From Mariprofundus aestuarium (lineage in GTDB: Bacteria > Pseudomonadota > Zetaproteobacteria > Mariprofundales > Mariprofundaceae): a stretch of DNA of 64,000 bases. The notes under the pieces were generated by a model, which saw nothing but the letters and a program-made list of their open reading frames with translations, ran no database searches and was not told the DNA's origin. Location: assembly GCF_002795805.1 (NCBI RefSeq), contig NZ_CP018799.1, positions 1,791,001 to 1,855,000 on the forward strand, given 5' to 3'. Positions 35,365-43,814 of this stretch are shown here, one piece after another (within the stretch, counting starts at the first letter, position 1; each line of letters starts with the position of its first letter). The translations under genes were made by a program, and so were the position numbers.

Positions 35365-35963
35365 GCAAAGCTTTCATCGCCTTCGGCGGCAACCTCGGTG
35401 ATGTTAAAGCCGCATTTATTTCCGCCCGCAGTATGATTGAAGCATTGCCTGACACGAAGCTCATCCAATCATCCCTGCTCTATCGAACCCCGCCAGTGGG
35501 GCCTACCGGCCAGCCGGACTACCTCAATGCGGTGATCGCCATCGAGATAGGCTTGGCGCCCCTTGAGCTGCTTGATGCACTGCAGGCCATTGAACTGGCG
35601 CATGGAAGGAGGCGTAAAGAGCACTGGGGAGCACGCACCCTTGACCTCGACATCATCGCTATAGACACGGAAACCATTGAGATGGAACGGCTAACTGTTC
35701 CGCACCCGTTTATGTTCGAGCGCCAGTTCGTGTTACGCCCCCTTTGCGATCTGGCTCCGGAGTGGCAACATCCAGAACTTGGACAGACAGTAGCCGAACG
35801 ATTGAAGGAAGTGATCGCCGCCGGTGAAGTGCCACTATCCGGGGGGATGCATGGTAACAGTGATGGATGGACGTTTTGGCAAGAGGCCACTGGATCAATG
35901 CCATATTGCTATCGAGGGCGCTATCGGCGTTGGCAAGACCACGCTGACCCGGAAGCTTGCTGA
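35361..35963 (+). CDS. folK: 2-amino-4-hydroxy-6-hydroxymethyldihydropteridine diphosphokinase (3' end doubtful)
   Basis: Folate-pathway pyrophosphokinase (HPPK). Diagnostic motifs are AFIAFGGNLGD, SLLYRTPPVGPTGQPDYLNAV, the ELAHGRRRKEHWGARTLDLDII block and PHPFMFERQFVLRPL. The family averages about 160 residues, but this frame runs to 200, and its last 113 bases overlap the next gene out of frame, encoding a non-conserved tail. If one G is missing at 35823-35824, the frame would instead end ...VIAAG-stop after about 155 residues with no overlap. I therefore trust the N-terminal 155 residues and doubt the end. Confidence 0.85.
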   Translation: MSKAFIAFGGNLGDVKAAFISARSMIEALPDTKLIQSSLLYRTPPVGPTGQPDYLNAVIAIEIGLAPLELLDALQAIELAHGRRRKEHWGARTLDLDIIAIDTETIEMERLTVPHPFMFERQFVLRPLCDLAPEWQHPELGQTVAERLKEVIAAGEVPLSGGMHGNSDGWTFWQEATGSMPYCYRGRYRRWQDHADPEAC

Positions 35964-36522
35964 AAAACTTGGGACCGCCACCTTTTTCGAGCAGGTTGAT
36001 GACAATCCCTTTATCGAACTCTTCTACCAGGACCCATCCCGTCATGCACTCTCGGTGCAGCTCTCCTTCCTCTTTTCGCGCCTGAAGCAGTGGCAGTCGC
36101 TGCATCAGCAGGATCTGTTTACCCAGGGCATTGTCAGTGACTACCTCTTCGCCAAGGATCATATCTTCGCCACAGTCACCCTCTCCGACGAAGAGCTGGG
36201 GCTGTACGAGCAGGTGGCCAAACTTGTAACGGTTGACCTGCACAAACCCGATCTGGTGATCTACCTGCAGTCTGACCCGCGTGTAATTATGGATCGCATT
36301 CGCGGCCGCAACCGCCCGATAGAGCGCGGCATTCAATCCGACTACCTGCAGAAGGTCATTGCTGCCTACGATCAGTTCTTTTTCCATTATCAGGAAACCC
36401 CGCTACTGGTTGTGCAGACCGACCGCATGAATTTCGCCGAAAACGATGATGCGATTGATGAGCTGATCAAACGAATTGGCAATATGCATTCACAAACTGA
36501 ATTCTGGGCCAGTTACTCCTGA
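35851..36522 (+). CDS. Deoxynucleoside kinase (deoxyadenosine/deoxycytidine kinase family)
   Basis: A 223-residue dNK-type kinase phosphorylating deoxynucleosides. P-loop IAIEGAIGVGKTTLTRKLAE, substrate-binding EQVDDNPFIELFYQD, the base-recognition/Walker-B-like DLVIYLQSDPRVIMDRI and the lid RGRNRPIERGIQSDYLQ are clear. The start at 35851 (MVTVMDG) gives a short leader before the P-loop; GTG 35824 and ATG 35863 are alternatives. It overlaps the annotated end of folK; the folK-dNK-panB-panC order is common in proteobacteria. Confidence 0.88.
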   Translation: MVTVMDGRFGKRPLDQCHIAIEGAIGVGKTTLTRKLAEKLGTATFFEQVDDNPFIELFYQDPSRHALSVQLSFLFSRLKQWQSLHQQDLFTQGIVSDYLFAKDHIFATVTLSDEELGLYEQVAKLVTVDLHKPDLVIYLQSDPRVIMDRIRGRNRPIERGIQSDYLQKVIAAYDQFFFHYQETPLLVVQTDRMNFAENDDAIDELIKRIGNMHSQTEFWASYS

Positions 36523-36538
36523 TCCTGACAAAGTGGCG

Positions 36539-37213
36539 ATGACCCCATCCCTCTTTCTCGTTGCACACCGCGGCGATCATGAACATGAAATCGAAAACAC
36601 ACTTGCCGCTTTCGATGCGGCAGCAAAAGCAGGAGCGCTCTATATCGAGTGCGATATCCAGTTCACTAAAGATTTCATGCCGGTCATTGTCCATGACAGC
36701 CGTTTAGAAACCGGAAGGGTATCCGAGCTGGCACGGAATGAACTTCCCCCGCACATCCCAACATTCGATGCAGTGCTGAAGTGGCTGGAGCATTCACCGG
36801 CGATCACCCTGTTCATCGAGATCAAGTTGCCGGTCCTGCAAAGGCGATCGGCCAGATCCGTCGCCAGAACCCTACACACCATGATTCCGGAACCCCTGCT
36901 GAAGCGGATTGTCCCGATCAGCATGTCGGCAAAGCTGGTTGAGGTGTGCAGTCGGGAGTTCAATGGTTCGGCCGGCTGGGTTATGGAGTCGGGTCGGTCC
37001 CCCGAGGGCCCCTTCACATACCTCTTTTTTCCATGGCAAAATAGCGACCAGGCAAGGCAGTGGCATCACCGGGGAGTCAAGACCGTGGCTTATACAGTAA
37101 ACAGTCCGGAACAGGCATCAGCCTTGCACGCAGGCGGCATCGACCTGATCGAAACCAATCACTTCTCTCGCCTTCAAAGGGCACTGCAAAAGAGCGGCTC
37201 CACGCCGAAGTGA
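36539..37213 (+). CDS. Glycerophosphodiester phosphodiesterase family protein
   Basis: A 224-residue GDPD-fold enzyme. LFLVAHRGDHEHEIENTLAAF carries the catalytic His-Arg pair and metal-binding Glu; ALYIECDIQFTKDFMPVIVHD contributes the metal ligands Glu/Asp and second His. The C terminus has VKTVAYTVNSPEQASALHAGGIDLIETNH. It hydrolyses glycerophosphodiesters to glycerol-3-phosphate, which fits phosphate scavenging. No signal peptide, so probably cytoplasmic. The start at 36539 is preferred because the domain begins almost at once; an upstream frame overlaps the kinase gene. Confidence 0.86.
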   Translation: MTPSLFLVAHRGDHEHEIENTLAAFDAAAKAGALYIECDIQFTKDFMPVIVHDSRLETGRVSELARNELPPHIPTFDAVLKWLEHSPAITLFIEIKLPVLQRRSARSVARTLHTMIPEPLLKRIVPISMSAKLVEVCSREFNGSAGWVMESGRSPEGPFTYLFFPWQNSDQARQWHHRGVKTVAYTVNSPEQASALHAGGIDLIETNHFSRLQRALQKSGSTPK

Positions 37214-37326
37214 AATAGCAATAACCTGAGCGGTTTGCGCGAACCCCCGCAAATACCTACCATACGCCGATCCTGAAAGACGGTACCCCCCTCTGAACGA
37301 GACGGACCGAAGCAGAAAGGAATGAG

Positions 37327-38115
37327 ATGACAAACAATAAACCTGTCACCGCAGCGACGCTCTTGCGCGCCAAGCAACGTGACGAAAAAACTGTATGGCT
37401 GACAGCATCCGATGCTACATCAGCCGCCATCGCCGAGAGGGCCGGATGCGACGTGCTGCTGGTCGGTGATTCGCTCGGCATGGTATCACTGGGTTTCGAC
37501 TCCACCCTTCCCGTCACACTCGATCAGATGATCCATCACACAGCCGCAGTTGTGCGCGGCCGTAAGCATGCATGGGTGGTCTGTGATCTCCCCTTCGGCA
37601 GCTACCAGAAATCCGCTGAACAGGCCTTTGACTCAAGTGTATCTGTACTGCAGCAGAGTGGCTGTGATGCCGTGAAGATCGAGGGTGGCGAGCACATGGC
37701 TGCGACCATCCGTTTTCTGGCCGAGCGCGGCATTGCCGTGGTGGCCCATATCGGACTAACGCCCCAGTCGGTAAAAAAATTCGGCTCCTACGGCAAACGT
37801 GGCAAAAGCGAAGGCGAACAGGTTCAACTGCTTGCCGATGCAAAAGCGGTGACAGATGCAGGTGCGGTAGCACTGGTGCTGGAAAACATCCCGGCTGAGC
37901 TTGCAACAGCCATCACATCACAGGTGGATATCCCGACCGTTGGTATCGGTGCAGGCAGCGACTGCGACGCCCAGGTACTGGTCTTCAATGATCTTGTCGG
38001 CATCTCCGAATCCAATCCGCCGTTTGCTCCTGCCTATGCCAATGTGCGCGAGGTCATGAGTGAAGCTATCTCCCGCTGGGCCTCTGACGTTAAATCAGGC
38101 TCTTTCCCGAAATGA
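37327..38115 (+). CDS. panB: 3-methyl-2-oxobutanoate hydroxymethyltransferase
   Basis: A 262-residue PanB, first step of pantothenate synthesis (ketoisovalerate to ketopantoate). Motifs are MLTA-like WLTASDATSAAIAERAGCD, LLVGDSLGMVSLGFDSTLPV (Mg ligands Asp), VVCDLPFGSY, VKIEGGEHM, VAHIGLTPQSV and GIGAGSDCDAQVLV. Length is typical. It has AAAGGAATGAG before the ATG. Its stop overlaps panC as ATGA. Confidence 0.96.
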   Translation: MTNNKPVTAATLLRAKQRDEKTVWLTASDATSAAIAERAGCDVLLVGDSLGMVSLGFDSTLPVTLDQMIHHTAAVVRGRKHAWVVCDLPFGSYQKSAEQAFDSSVSVLQQSGCDAVKIEGGEHMAATIRFLAERGIAVVAHIGLTPQSVKKFGSYGKRGKSEGEQVQLLADAKAVTDAGAVALVLENIPAELATAITSQVDIPTVGIGAGSDCDAQVLVFNDLVGISESNPPFAPAYANVREVMSEAISRWASDVKSGSFPK

Positions 38116-38966
38116 GGGTAGCTCACACCACAGCTGAAATCCGTCGCCAGCTTAAACCGCTGCGAGGTCGCAAGACGATCGCCTTTGTTCCCACTATGGG
38201 GTGCCTGCACGAAGGCCACCTGAGCCTGATCCGCAAGGCAAAAAACCTTGCCGATATCGTCGTTGTCAGCATTTATGTTAATCCGCTGCAGTTCGGTCCC
38301 AATGAGGACCTGGATAGCTACCCACGCACCTTTGATGAGGATGCAAGGCTATGTGCCGCCGAGGGTGTTGACCTCATCTTCCATCCGACGTCGCTCTACC
38401 CCAAGAGCGGACCAAAAATCACGCTGAAAGCGACCAAACTTTCCGACTGCCTCTGTGGTGCGTCACGACCAGGCCATTTCGATGGCGTGGTTACTGTAGT
38501 GAATATCCTTTTCAATATCGTGCAGCCCGACATCGCCATCTTCGGTGAAAAGGACTGGCAGCAGCTGGCAATTATCGGCCGCATGATCAGCGACCTGCAG
38601 ATGCCAATTGAGGTTGTCGGCTGCCCCACCCTTCGCGAAACCGACGGGCTGGCGATGAGCAGTCGCAACCGCCACCTCTCGGATGAAGAACGCACCGCGG
38701 CCATTTGCCTGTCGCAATCGCTTATTGCCATGCAGAAGCTGGCCCTCAACGGCGAATCCGATGTGGATTCACTCAAGCGTGCAGCAATGACCATCCTCAC
38801 CGATGCGGGCATTTCGCCCCTCTATCTGGATGTGCGTTCTGCACGCTCACTTAAAGCCAAACGTAAACTCAATACCAGCCAGCCAGCCCGGGTATTTATC
38901 GCGGCAAAGCTTGGTGACACACGTCTGATCGATAATATGCCGCTGCAGCTAGCGCAGCAGCCCTGA
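38112..38966 (+). CDS. panC: Pantothenate synthetase (pantoate-beta-alanine ligase)
   Basis: A 284-residue PanC. Nucleotidyltransferase motifs [19 protein letters not shown] (HxGH), [50 protein letters not shown] and the KMSKS-like [10 protein letters not shown] are all present. It joins pantoate and beta-alanine using ATP. It overlaps panB by 4 bases and is followed 14 bases later by panD, forming a complete panBCD operon. Confidence 0.97.
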   Translation: MRVAHTTAEIRRQLKPLRGRKTIAFVPTMGCLHEGHLSLIRKAKNLADIVVVSIYVNPLQFGPNEDLDSYPRTFDEDARLCAAEGVDLIFHPTSLYPKSGPKITLKATKLSDCLCGASRPGHFDGVVTVVNILFNIVQPDIAIFGEKDWQQLAIIGRMISDLQMPIEVVGCPTLRETDGLAMSSRNRHLSDEERTAAICLSQSLIAMQKLALNGESDVDSLKRAAMTILTDAGISPLYLDVRSARSLKAKRKLNTSQPARVFIAAKLGDTRLIDNMPLQLAQQP

Positions 38967-38980
38967 ACGGAGGAGTTCTG

Positions 38981-39358
38981 ATGAAACTCACCATGCTTAA
39001 ATCCAAAGTCCATCGTGCCACGGTTACACACGCCGAGCTCGACTATGAAGGCTCCTGCGCCATCGACCAGAACCTTCTGGATGCAGCCAATATTCTTCCG
39101 TTCGAACAGCTGCACATTTATAACGTTGCCAATGGTGAACGGTTTACCACCTATGCCATCACAGCCCCACGTGGCTCCGGCACCATTGGTGTCAACGGCG
39201 CTGCAGCCCATAAGGCGAATCCGGGCGACCTGCTGATCATCTGCACCTATGCCGAACTGGATGCTAAAGAGGCAGAGCACTTCAACCCGGCGTTGGTTTA
39301 TGTGGATAGTGATAATGCCATCACCCACACCAGCCATGGCCACCTCGCAGCAGCCTGA
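38981..39358 (+). CDS. panD: Aspartate 1-decarboxylase
   Basis: A 125-residue pyruvoyl enzyme precursor supplying beta-alanine. The self-cleavage site Gly24-Ser25 sits in DYEGSCAID, exactly at the family position, and it has [21 protein letters not shown] and the [17 protein letters not shown] signature. GGAGG precedes the ATG by 6 bases. It completes the panBCD cluster. Confidence 0.96.
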   Translation: MKLTMLKSKVHRATVTHAELDYEGSCAIDQNLLDAANILPFEQLHIYNVANGERFTTYAITAPRGSGTIGVNGAAAHKANPGDLLIICTYAELDAKEAEHFNPALVYVDSDNAITHTSHGHLAAA

Positions 39359-39371
39359 GAACAGATCCTAA

Positions 39372-40985
39372 GTGCTCTATGCCATCTCCAATGTTCAGGT
39401 CGGGCTTGATGAAAGCGAAAGCGAAGTAATCCACCGACTGGCAAGCCAGTTGAATCTGACTGTTTATGACATCCAGACATCGACCTGCTCCCGCCGCGCC
39501 ATTGATGCCCGTAAGAAGAGCAATATCCATTTCGTCTGCACCTATGAAGTCGAGCTGAAGCTACCGCTTGATGTAGTGCCGAATAACTGTCGTCTAATGG
39601 AACGCTCGAGCCTCTTCCCTGAACCTCCTGAGGTTTTTTCCAGAAAGGCTTCAGTCGAGAGCCATGCCGTGGTGATCGGCGCCGGTCCTGCCGGCCTTTT
39701 TGCAGCCTTAGCACTAGCCGAGTCAGGCATTCGCGTTACGCTGCTGGAGCGCGGTAGGCCTGTAGAGACGCGCATGCGCGATATCGGTCGTCTGCGTTCA
39801 CGCGGTGAACTGGATCCTGAAAGTAACATCTGTTTTGGCGAAGGTGGTGCCGGCACCTATACCGACGGAAAACTCTACACACGCATCAAACACCCCTTCC
39901 TGCGCTGGGTACTGCACTCCTTTGTTCGTTTTGGTGCCAGAGAAGACATTCTCGTTGACGCACATCCACACCTGGGTACGGATAAACTGGTACGCATTGT
40001 ACGCAATATGCGTGAAGCACTGATCAAACTAGGTGTTGATTATCGATTTGAAACGCGTGTTGATGACCTACTAATCGAAGATGGAAAAGTAACGGGTGTG
40101 CGCATCAACAGCGGTGAAGAGATCACTGCCAGGCACGTGGTTCTCGCCACCGGCCACTCAGCCCGCGATACCTTCGAACGGCTGCAACAGCTCGGTATCC
40201 GAATGGAAGCCAAGGCCTTTGCCGTGGGTGTACGTGCCGAGCATCCGCAAGCTTTGATCGATTCCATCCAGTTCGGCAATGCTGCGGGCCATGAAAAGTT
40301 ATCCGCTGCAGAGTATTCGCTCACTCATCAGGTGGCCGACCAGTATCTTGGCAAACGCGGGGTTTACAGCTTCTGCATGTGTCCGGGAGGCCTAATTGTG
40401 CCCTCGCCCACTGAAGAGGGTGCCATGGCGGTCAACGGCATGAGTAATGCCAAACGGGCCGGCCAGTGGGCCAACTCCGGCATTGTTGTTCAGGTCACAC
40501 CTGAGGATATCTCCCGTCACGGCATCAAAGAGAGTCCACTGATGGGTATCGCCTTCCAGCGCGAACTTGAGGCTGCCACATTCAAGGCAGCAGGCGAGAA
40601 GTACGCCGCCCCTGCCATGCGACTTACCGATTTTGTAAACAGGAAGGCAACAGGCACCCTTGCCGCCACCCGCTTTAAACCTGAAGCCATCCCCACCGAT
40701 CTGTGGGAACTTCTACCGCACTGGGTCGCCAAGCCACTGGCTGAAGGACTACAGGGTTTCGATCGCAAGATGCGCGGTTATGTGACAGAAGAGGCCAACC
40801 TTCTGGCTAGCGAGACCCGCACCAGCTCACCTATCCGCATTGAGCGCAATGATGAGATGCAGTCGGTTAATGTCTCAGGTCTCTATCCTGTCGGCGAAGG
40901 CGCAGGGTATGCCGGTGGCATCGTCTCGGCGGCAGTAGACGGCCTTAAAGCAGCGGCTGCGATTATTGAGCGGAGTCACAGTTGA
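39372..40985 (+). CDS. FAD-dependent oxidoreductase, COG2509 type
   Basis: A 537-residue putative flavoprotein. An N-terminal domain of about 90 residues leads to the FAD dinucleotide fold (VVIGAGPAGLFAALALAESG, with LLERGRPVETRM), SNICFGEGGAGTYTDGKLYT, HVVLATGHSARDTF and the C-terminal GLYPVGEGAGYAGGIVSAAV. This order matches the widespread uncharacterised FAD-dependent COG2509 family. The substrate is unknown. The start is GTG at 39372, 14 bases after panD. The 3' end reaches to within 30 bases of the next start. Confidence 0.85.
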   Translation: MLYAISNVQVGLDESESEVIHRLASQLNLTVYDIQTSTCSRRAIDARKKSNIHFVCTYEVELKLPLDVVPNNCRLMERSSLFPEPPEVFSRKASVESHAVVIGAGPAGLFAALALAESGIRVTLLERGRPVETRMRDIGRLRSRGELDPESNICFGEGGAGTYTDGKLYTRIKHPFLRWVLHSFVRFGAREDILVDAHPHLGTDKLVRIVRNMREALIKLGVDYRFETRVDDLLIEDGKVTGVRINSGEEITARHVVLATGHSARDTFERLQQLGIRMEAKAFAVGVRAEHPQALIDSIQFGNAAGHEKLSAAEYSLTHQVADQYLGKRGVYSFCMCPGGLIVPSPTEEGAMAVNGMSNAKRAGQWANSGIVVQVTPEDISRHGIKESPLMGIAFQRELEAATFKAAGEKYAAPAMRLTDFVNRKATGTLAATRFKPEAIPTDLWELLPHWVAKPLAEGLQGFDRKMRGYVTEEANLLASETRTSSPIRIERNDEMQSVNVSGLYPVGEGAGYAGGIVSAAVDGLKAAAAIIERSHS

Positions 40986-41013
40986 AAAAATCTATAGTGG
41001 CAGGATATGGCGA

Positions 41014-41415
41014 ATGAGAAGTACCATGAGGTCATTCAAGCGCACATTCATACTTTTGCTCTTTGTGGCACTGGGCAGCTGCAGCGTCGCTCACTCCAGC
41101 TCCACTAGCGGTCACAAACTTACCGTCACCGCCAGTGCCTACAACTCGGTCAGGTCACAGACCCAGGGTAACCCCTCCATCGGCGCATGGGGCGATCGTC
41201 TTAAACCCGGCATGAAGGTGATCGCCGTATCCCGCGATTTGCTCAAGATGGGTTTGAAACATAATACGAAGGTGAAAATCGAGGGGCTTCCCGGCTACTA
41301 TCTGGTCAAAGACAAGATGAACAAACGCTGGAGCCGCAAGATCGATATCTACATGGGTACCGACATCAAAGCCGCCCGCAAATGGGGTAAACGCAAAGTC
41401 ACCATCAGCTGGTAA
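41014..41415 (+). CDS. 3D-domain lipoprotein
   Basis: A 133-residue envelope protein. Residues 1-26 form a signal with a lipobox-like VALGSC, so it is probably lipid-anchored. The rest is a 3D-type double-psi beta-barrel domain: LTVTASAYNSV, AWGDRLKPGMKVIAVSRDLL, LPGYYLVKDKMNKRWSRKID and IYMG. Related 3D and RlpA/MltA-type barrels cleave or bind peptidoglycan. ATG 41014 is chosen over 41026 for the better upstream site and full signal; both are possible. Confidence 0.8.
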   Translation: MRSTMRSFKRTFILLLFVALGSCSVAHSSSTSGHKLTVTASAYNSVRSQTQGNPSIGAWGDRLKPGMKVIAVSRDLLKMGLKHNTKVKIEGLPGYYLVKDKMNKRWSRKIDIYMGTDIKAARKWGKRKVTISW

Positions 41416-41499
41416 CCCTTATCCGGCACAGGCAGCAAGACACATTATTACATTATCAATCATTAATAAGTTTTCATTGTCAATTAACTAACCTCTAAC

Positions 41500-41610
41500 C
41501 GAAGGGGGCTATTGTTTGAGCTGTCCGGAGCGGACACCCTCCCCCTCCCTCCCTTAGTTCCTCCGGACACAGTTCAACAAAAGGGCCCCTTCCGGGGCCC
41601 TTTTTCTTTT
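41500..41610 (+). other. GC-rich structured intergenic element ending in a terminator (possible small RNA)
   Basis: The 41416-41897 gap (482 bases) has no convincing gene. Within it a GC-rich island holds GTCCGGAG (41523-41530) and CTCCGGAC (41561-41568) as an 8-base inverted repeat enclosing a pyrimidine-rich stretch, followed by the perfect terminator at 41579. An open frame through this stretch has no ribosome-binding site and low-complexity coding. A small RNA or long 3' leader is possible; no known family is recognised. Confidence 0.35.
41579..41610 (+). terminator. Strong Rho-independent terminator
   Basis: AAAAGGGCCCC / GGGGCCCTTTT around TTCC, then a T-rich tract. It lies 163 bases past the 3D-domain gene, so it ends either that transcript or a separate RNA. 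Confidence 0.92.
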
Positions 41611-41819
41611 CCATCCAAATTGAAGACCTATCTTAGTCAGTTATTCTGCTTTTTTTCGCGCTCCCCCGGTCCGGACAAATCATCAGGACAGATAATTTGC
41701 AGTGTTACGTCCGAAGGGTGAAGACCATGAATGGGCTGAATAATAAAACAGGGCATCACTGGAATGGGTGATTCATATCAACTTCCAACTGACTCAAACC
41801 AGTCAGATGCAGCCATCTG

Positions 41820-41848
41820 TTCAAATTAACGATTATTGTTGCTACAAT
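41820..41848 (+). promoter_or_regulatory. Sigma-70-like promoter of the two-CW protein gene
   Basis: TTCAAA (41820-41825) and TACAAT (41843-41848) are 17 bases apart, 50 bases before the start codon at 41898. Confidence 0.45.
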
Positions 41849-41897
41849 AGTAATGCTAAGGAGCTATTGTTTAGTTAGAAGCCGATTGGAGAAAGAC

Positions 41898-42107
41898 ATG
41901 GAACAATGCTATGAGTACTTAGGTTGTCACAATGTAGATTGCCCAATGCATAGACTGAAAGCGCCCATTCGCTGCTGGGAAGTAGAAGACACATTATGCA
42001 ACAACCATGGTATTGAGCTTGAAAGGGATCGTCGCCCAGACGCAAAGAAAGAAGATGTGTGTGCGCTTGGCTGCATCTACTACCATGAAGCAAAGGGTAG
42101 GGTATAA
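41898..42107 (+). CDS. Small Cys-rich two-CW-domain-like protein
   Basis: A 69-residue cytoplasmic protein. Start 41898 follows GGAGAAAGAC. Two C-[WY]-E-x-x-x-x-C repeats are visible: QCYEYLGCHNVDCPMH and IRCWEVEDTLCNNH, plus a third Cys pair in DVCALGCIYYH. This pattern matches small proteins named two-CW domain proteins. The eight Cys and several His residues suggest zinc or iron-sulfur binding. Function unknown. It begins an AT-richer accessory zone. Confidence 0.7.
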   Translation: MEQCYEYLGCHNVDCPMHRLKAPIRCWEVEDTLCNNHGIELERDRRPDAKKEDVCALGCIYYHEAKGRV

Positions 42108-42187
42108 ACTCCCAATTCAGTAGCCTTTAAATTTAATTATGGCCGCAAGCAGTCATTCAACTCAGTTAGTTCGAGTGACTCAAGGCT

Positions 42188-42275
42188 CCCCAGTCCAGAC
42201 AAATCTGGGCACCACTGGATTGACACTATCGCTCTTGCATTCTGACCGTCTTAGAACGGCCAAAATCGGTCATTC
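42188..42275 (+). repeat. 88-bp direct repeat, copy 1
   Basis: Begins CCCCAGTCC and ends CGGTCATTC. It is identical to 43664-43751 except at three bases. The preceding 50 bases are recognisably related to those before copy 2 (ATTATGGCCG...TTCGAGT), so the homology extends upstream in diverged form. It flanks the diguanylate cyclase gene on its 3' side. Confidence 0.9.
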
Positions 42276-42318
42276 AAATAGGCCAGCTCCAGCTTTGTTG
42301 ATTAGTAGTTTCTTATGA

Positions 42319-43461
42319 TTAAGCCATACAGATTTGGTTCCTACCTTTCTCTTTTGCACGATAGAGAGCTTGATCTGCTTTGGAGATGAGGTCATCAGGA
42401 GACTGGCTGGCATTTGGGATAATAGACGCAACACCTACACTAATTGTAACGTGATCAGCTGCATCTGATTCTGGATGAGGAATCCTCTGTTTTTTTAGTG
42501 TACGCTGAAGAACATCAACCCTGTTTTTTGCCCCCTCTTCATCTGTAAACGGAAATATATATGCAAACTCTTCTCCACCATATCGTGAAACACTATCAAT
42601 TGGACGCTGTAAAATACTGCTCATGATTTCTGCCACTTGTCTTAGGCAGTTATCCCCAGCCTGATGACCAAGCGCATCGTTATATTTTTTGAAATAATCA
42701 ATATCACATAGCACTAAGGAAATTGGTGTCTTAGCTCTCAAAGCATGAGCCCATTCATTTGACAAAGTCTCATCAAAGAAGCGACGGTTTGGAATTCCGG
42801 TTAACTTATCGTAAGTGGCCATTCTTTCTAAGTTCTTACTAAGAAGCCGCTCTTTTTTATGATGTATGATGGTATACCTAATTACGAATGCATATAATAA
42901 AATAGAGATGAGTAAAATTGCATAATCGGTTGTTTTTTTAGATGCTCGCTCAGATGCAAGATAGAGCAATAATGAGTTTTCAACTTCATCGGCACTCTTA
43001 AAAATACTTTCAAATGTTTGATCAAAGCTATGATCAAGTGGACTGCCAGCCATAGCTCCATTAGTTACTGAGAGGCGCTGTTTTATTTTCTTTTGAATGC
43101 TGGCAATTCCATCTAGGACTTTAAAAACTTTCTTTCGCAAGACTTCCTGATTAAGAGCTAAATAAGTGCCTTCTGAATTTTGGCCACCAAAAAGCATCGC
43201 TTCCGCATACCACTTCGAATTATCAATATGAGCATATACTTGATCTAGAGTTGCTGTTTTATCACCCGCCAGATGCTCTTCAAAGTTCAAATGAGCCAAG
43301 GTCAATTCTAATTTTACTTCCATCGCGGCATCAATTAAAGGTGCATCAATTTCTGTTAACACGTGAGAAGATTTTATCGAATACGCAAAAAGAGAAATTA
43401 TTATCAAGGCAGATACAACTAACACTGAAATAAATATATGGTAGCCAACTCTCTCAATCAT
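42319..43461 (-). CDS. Membrane-anchored diguanylate cyclase (GGDEF)
   Basis: A 380-residue protein: transmembrane helices at about 7-28 and 175-195 bracket a helical periplasmic sensor-like region of about 145 residues; the GGDEF domain fills the C-terminal half. RLTG-like KLTGIPNRRFFDE, LVLCDIDYFKKYND, RYGGEEFAYIFP and VTISVGVAS are present. The RxxD feedback site (RPID) lies five residues before GGEEF. The start at 43461 follows GAGGTG; a longer upstream frame lacks a site. Base composition is visibly more AT-rich than the housekeeping genes, and two near-identical repeats flank it. Confidence 0.87.
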   Translation of the reverse strand: MIERVGYHIFISVLVVSALIIISLFAYSIKSSHVLTEIDAPLIDAAMEVKLELTLAHLNFEEHLAGDKTATLDQVYAHIDNSKWYAEAMLFGGQNSEGTYLALNQEVLRKKVFKVLDGIASIQKKIKQRLSVTNGAMAGSPLDHSFDQTFESIFKSADEVENSLLLYLASERASKKTTDYAILLISILLYAFVIRYTIIHHKKERLLSKNLERMATYDKLTGIPNRRFFDETLSNEWAHALRAKTPISLVLCDIDYFKKYNDALGHQAGDNCLRQVAEIMSSILQRPIDSVSRYGGEEFAYIFPFTDEEGAKNRVDVLQRTLKKQRIPHPESDAADHVTISVGVASIIPNASQSPDDLISKADQALYRAKEKGRNQICMA

Positions 43462-43663
43462 ATTCGACACCTCAATTAAGCACCAGATCTTGTATATACA
43501 AAAGACAATATACACATATTGTCTCTTAGCAATGCGAGGACAAAGTTACTGTTTCCCGATGTCATTAACACTATTTTAAAGAGGACTGCCCCTCGTGCTG
43601 TTGAATGGCTTATTATGGCCGGAAGCTGCCACTCATACATATCTTTTCGAGTCCCTACTGCAT

Positions 43664-43751
43664 CCCCAGTCCGGACAAATCTGGGCACCACTGGATTGAC
43701 ACTGTCGCTCTTGCATTCTGACCGTCTTAGAACGGCCAAAATCGGACATTC
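43664..43751 (+). repeat. 88-bp direct repeat, copy 2
   Basis: 85 of 88 bases match 42188-42275. It lies in the 353-base gap between the divergent diguanylate cyclase and hybrid kinase genes; apart from this repeat and the kinase ribosome-binding site I see nothing else there. The CCAGTCCGGACAAAT segment also has a partial third match near 41668-41682. Confidence 0.9.
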
Positions 43752-43814
43752 GCTTTTTTTGAAAGAAGGCTCATAATAGGAATGTCTTAGCGGGAGTATT
43801 GGAGGTCGTTGGAT

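Noticed and set aside
35710-36387. A 225-codon minus-strand frame opposite the deoxynucleoside kinase.
   Set aside because: Shadow of the kinase and folK coding sequence; the plus strand carries all recognised motifs.
41512-41721. A 69-codon open frame across the GC-rich intergenic element.
   Set aside because: No ribosome-binding site, low-complexity product (PLPPLVPP...), and it runs through a perfect terminator hairpin.
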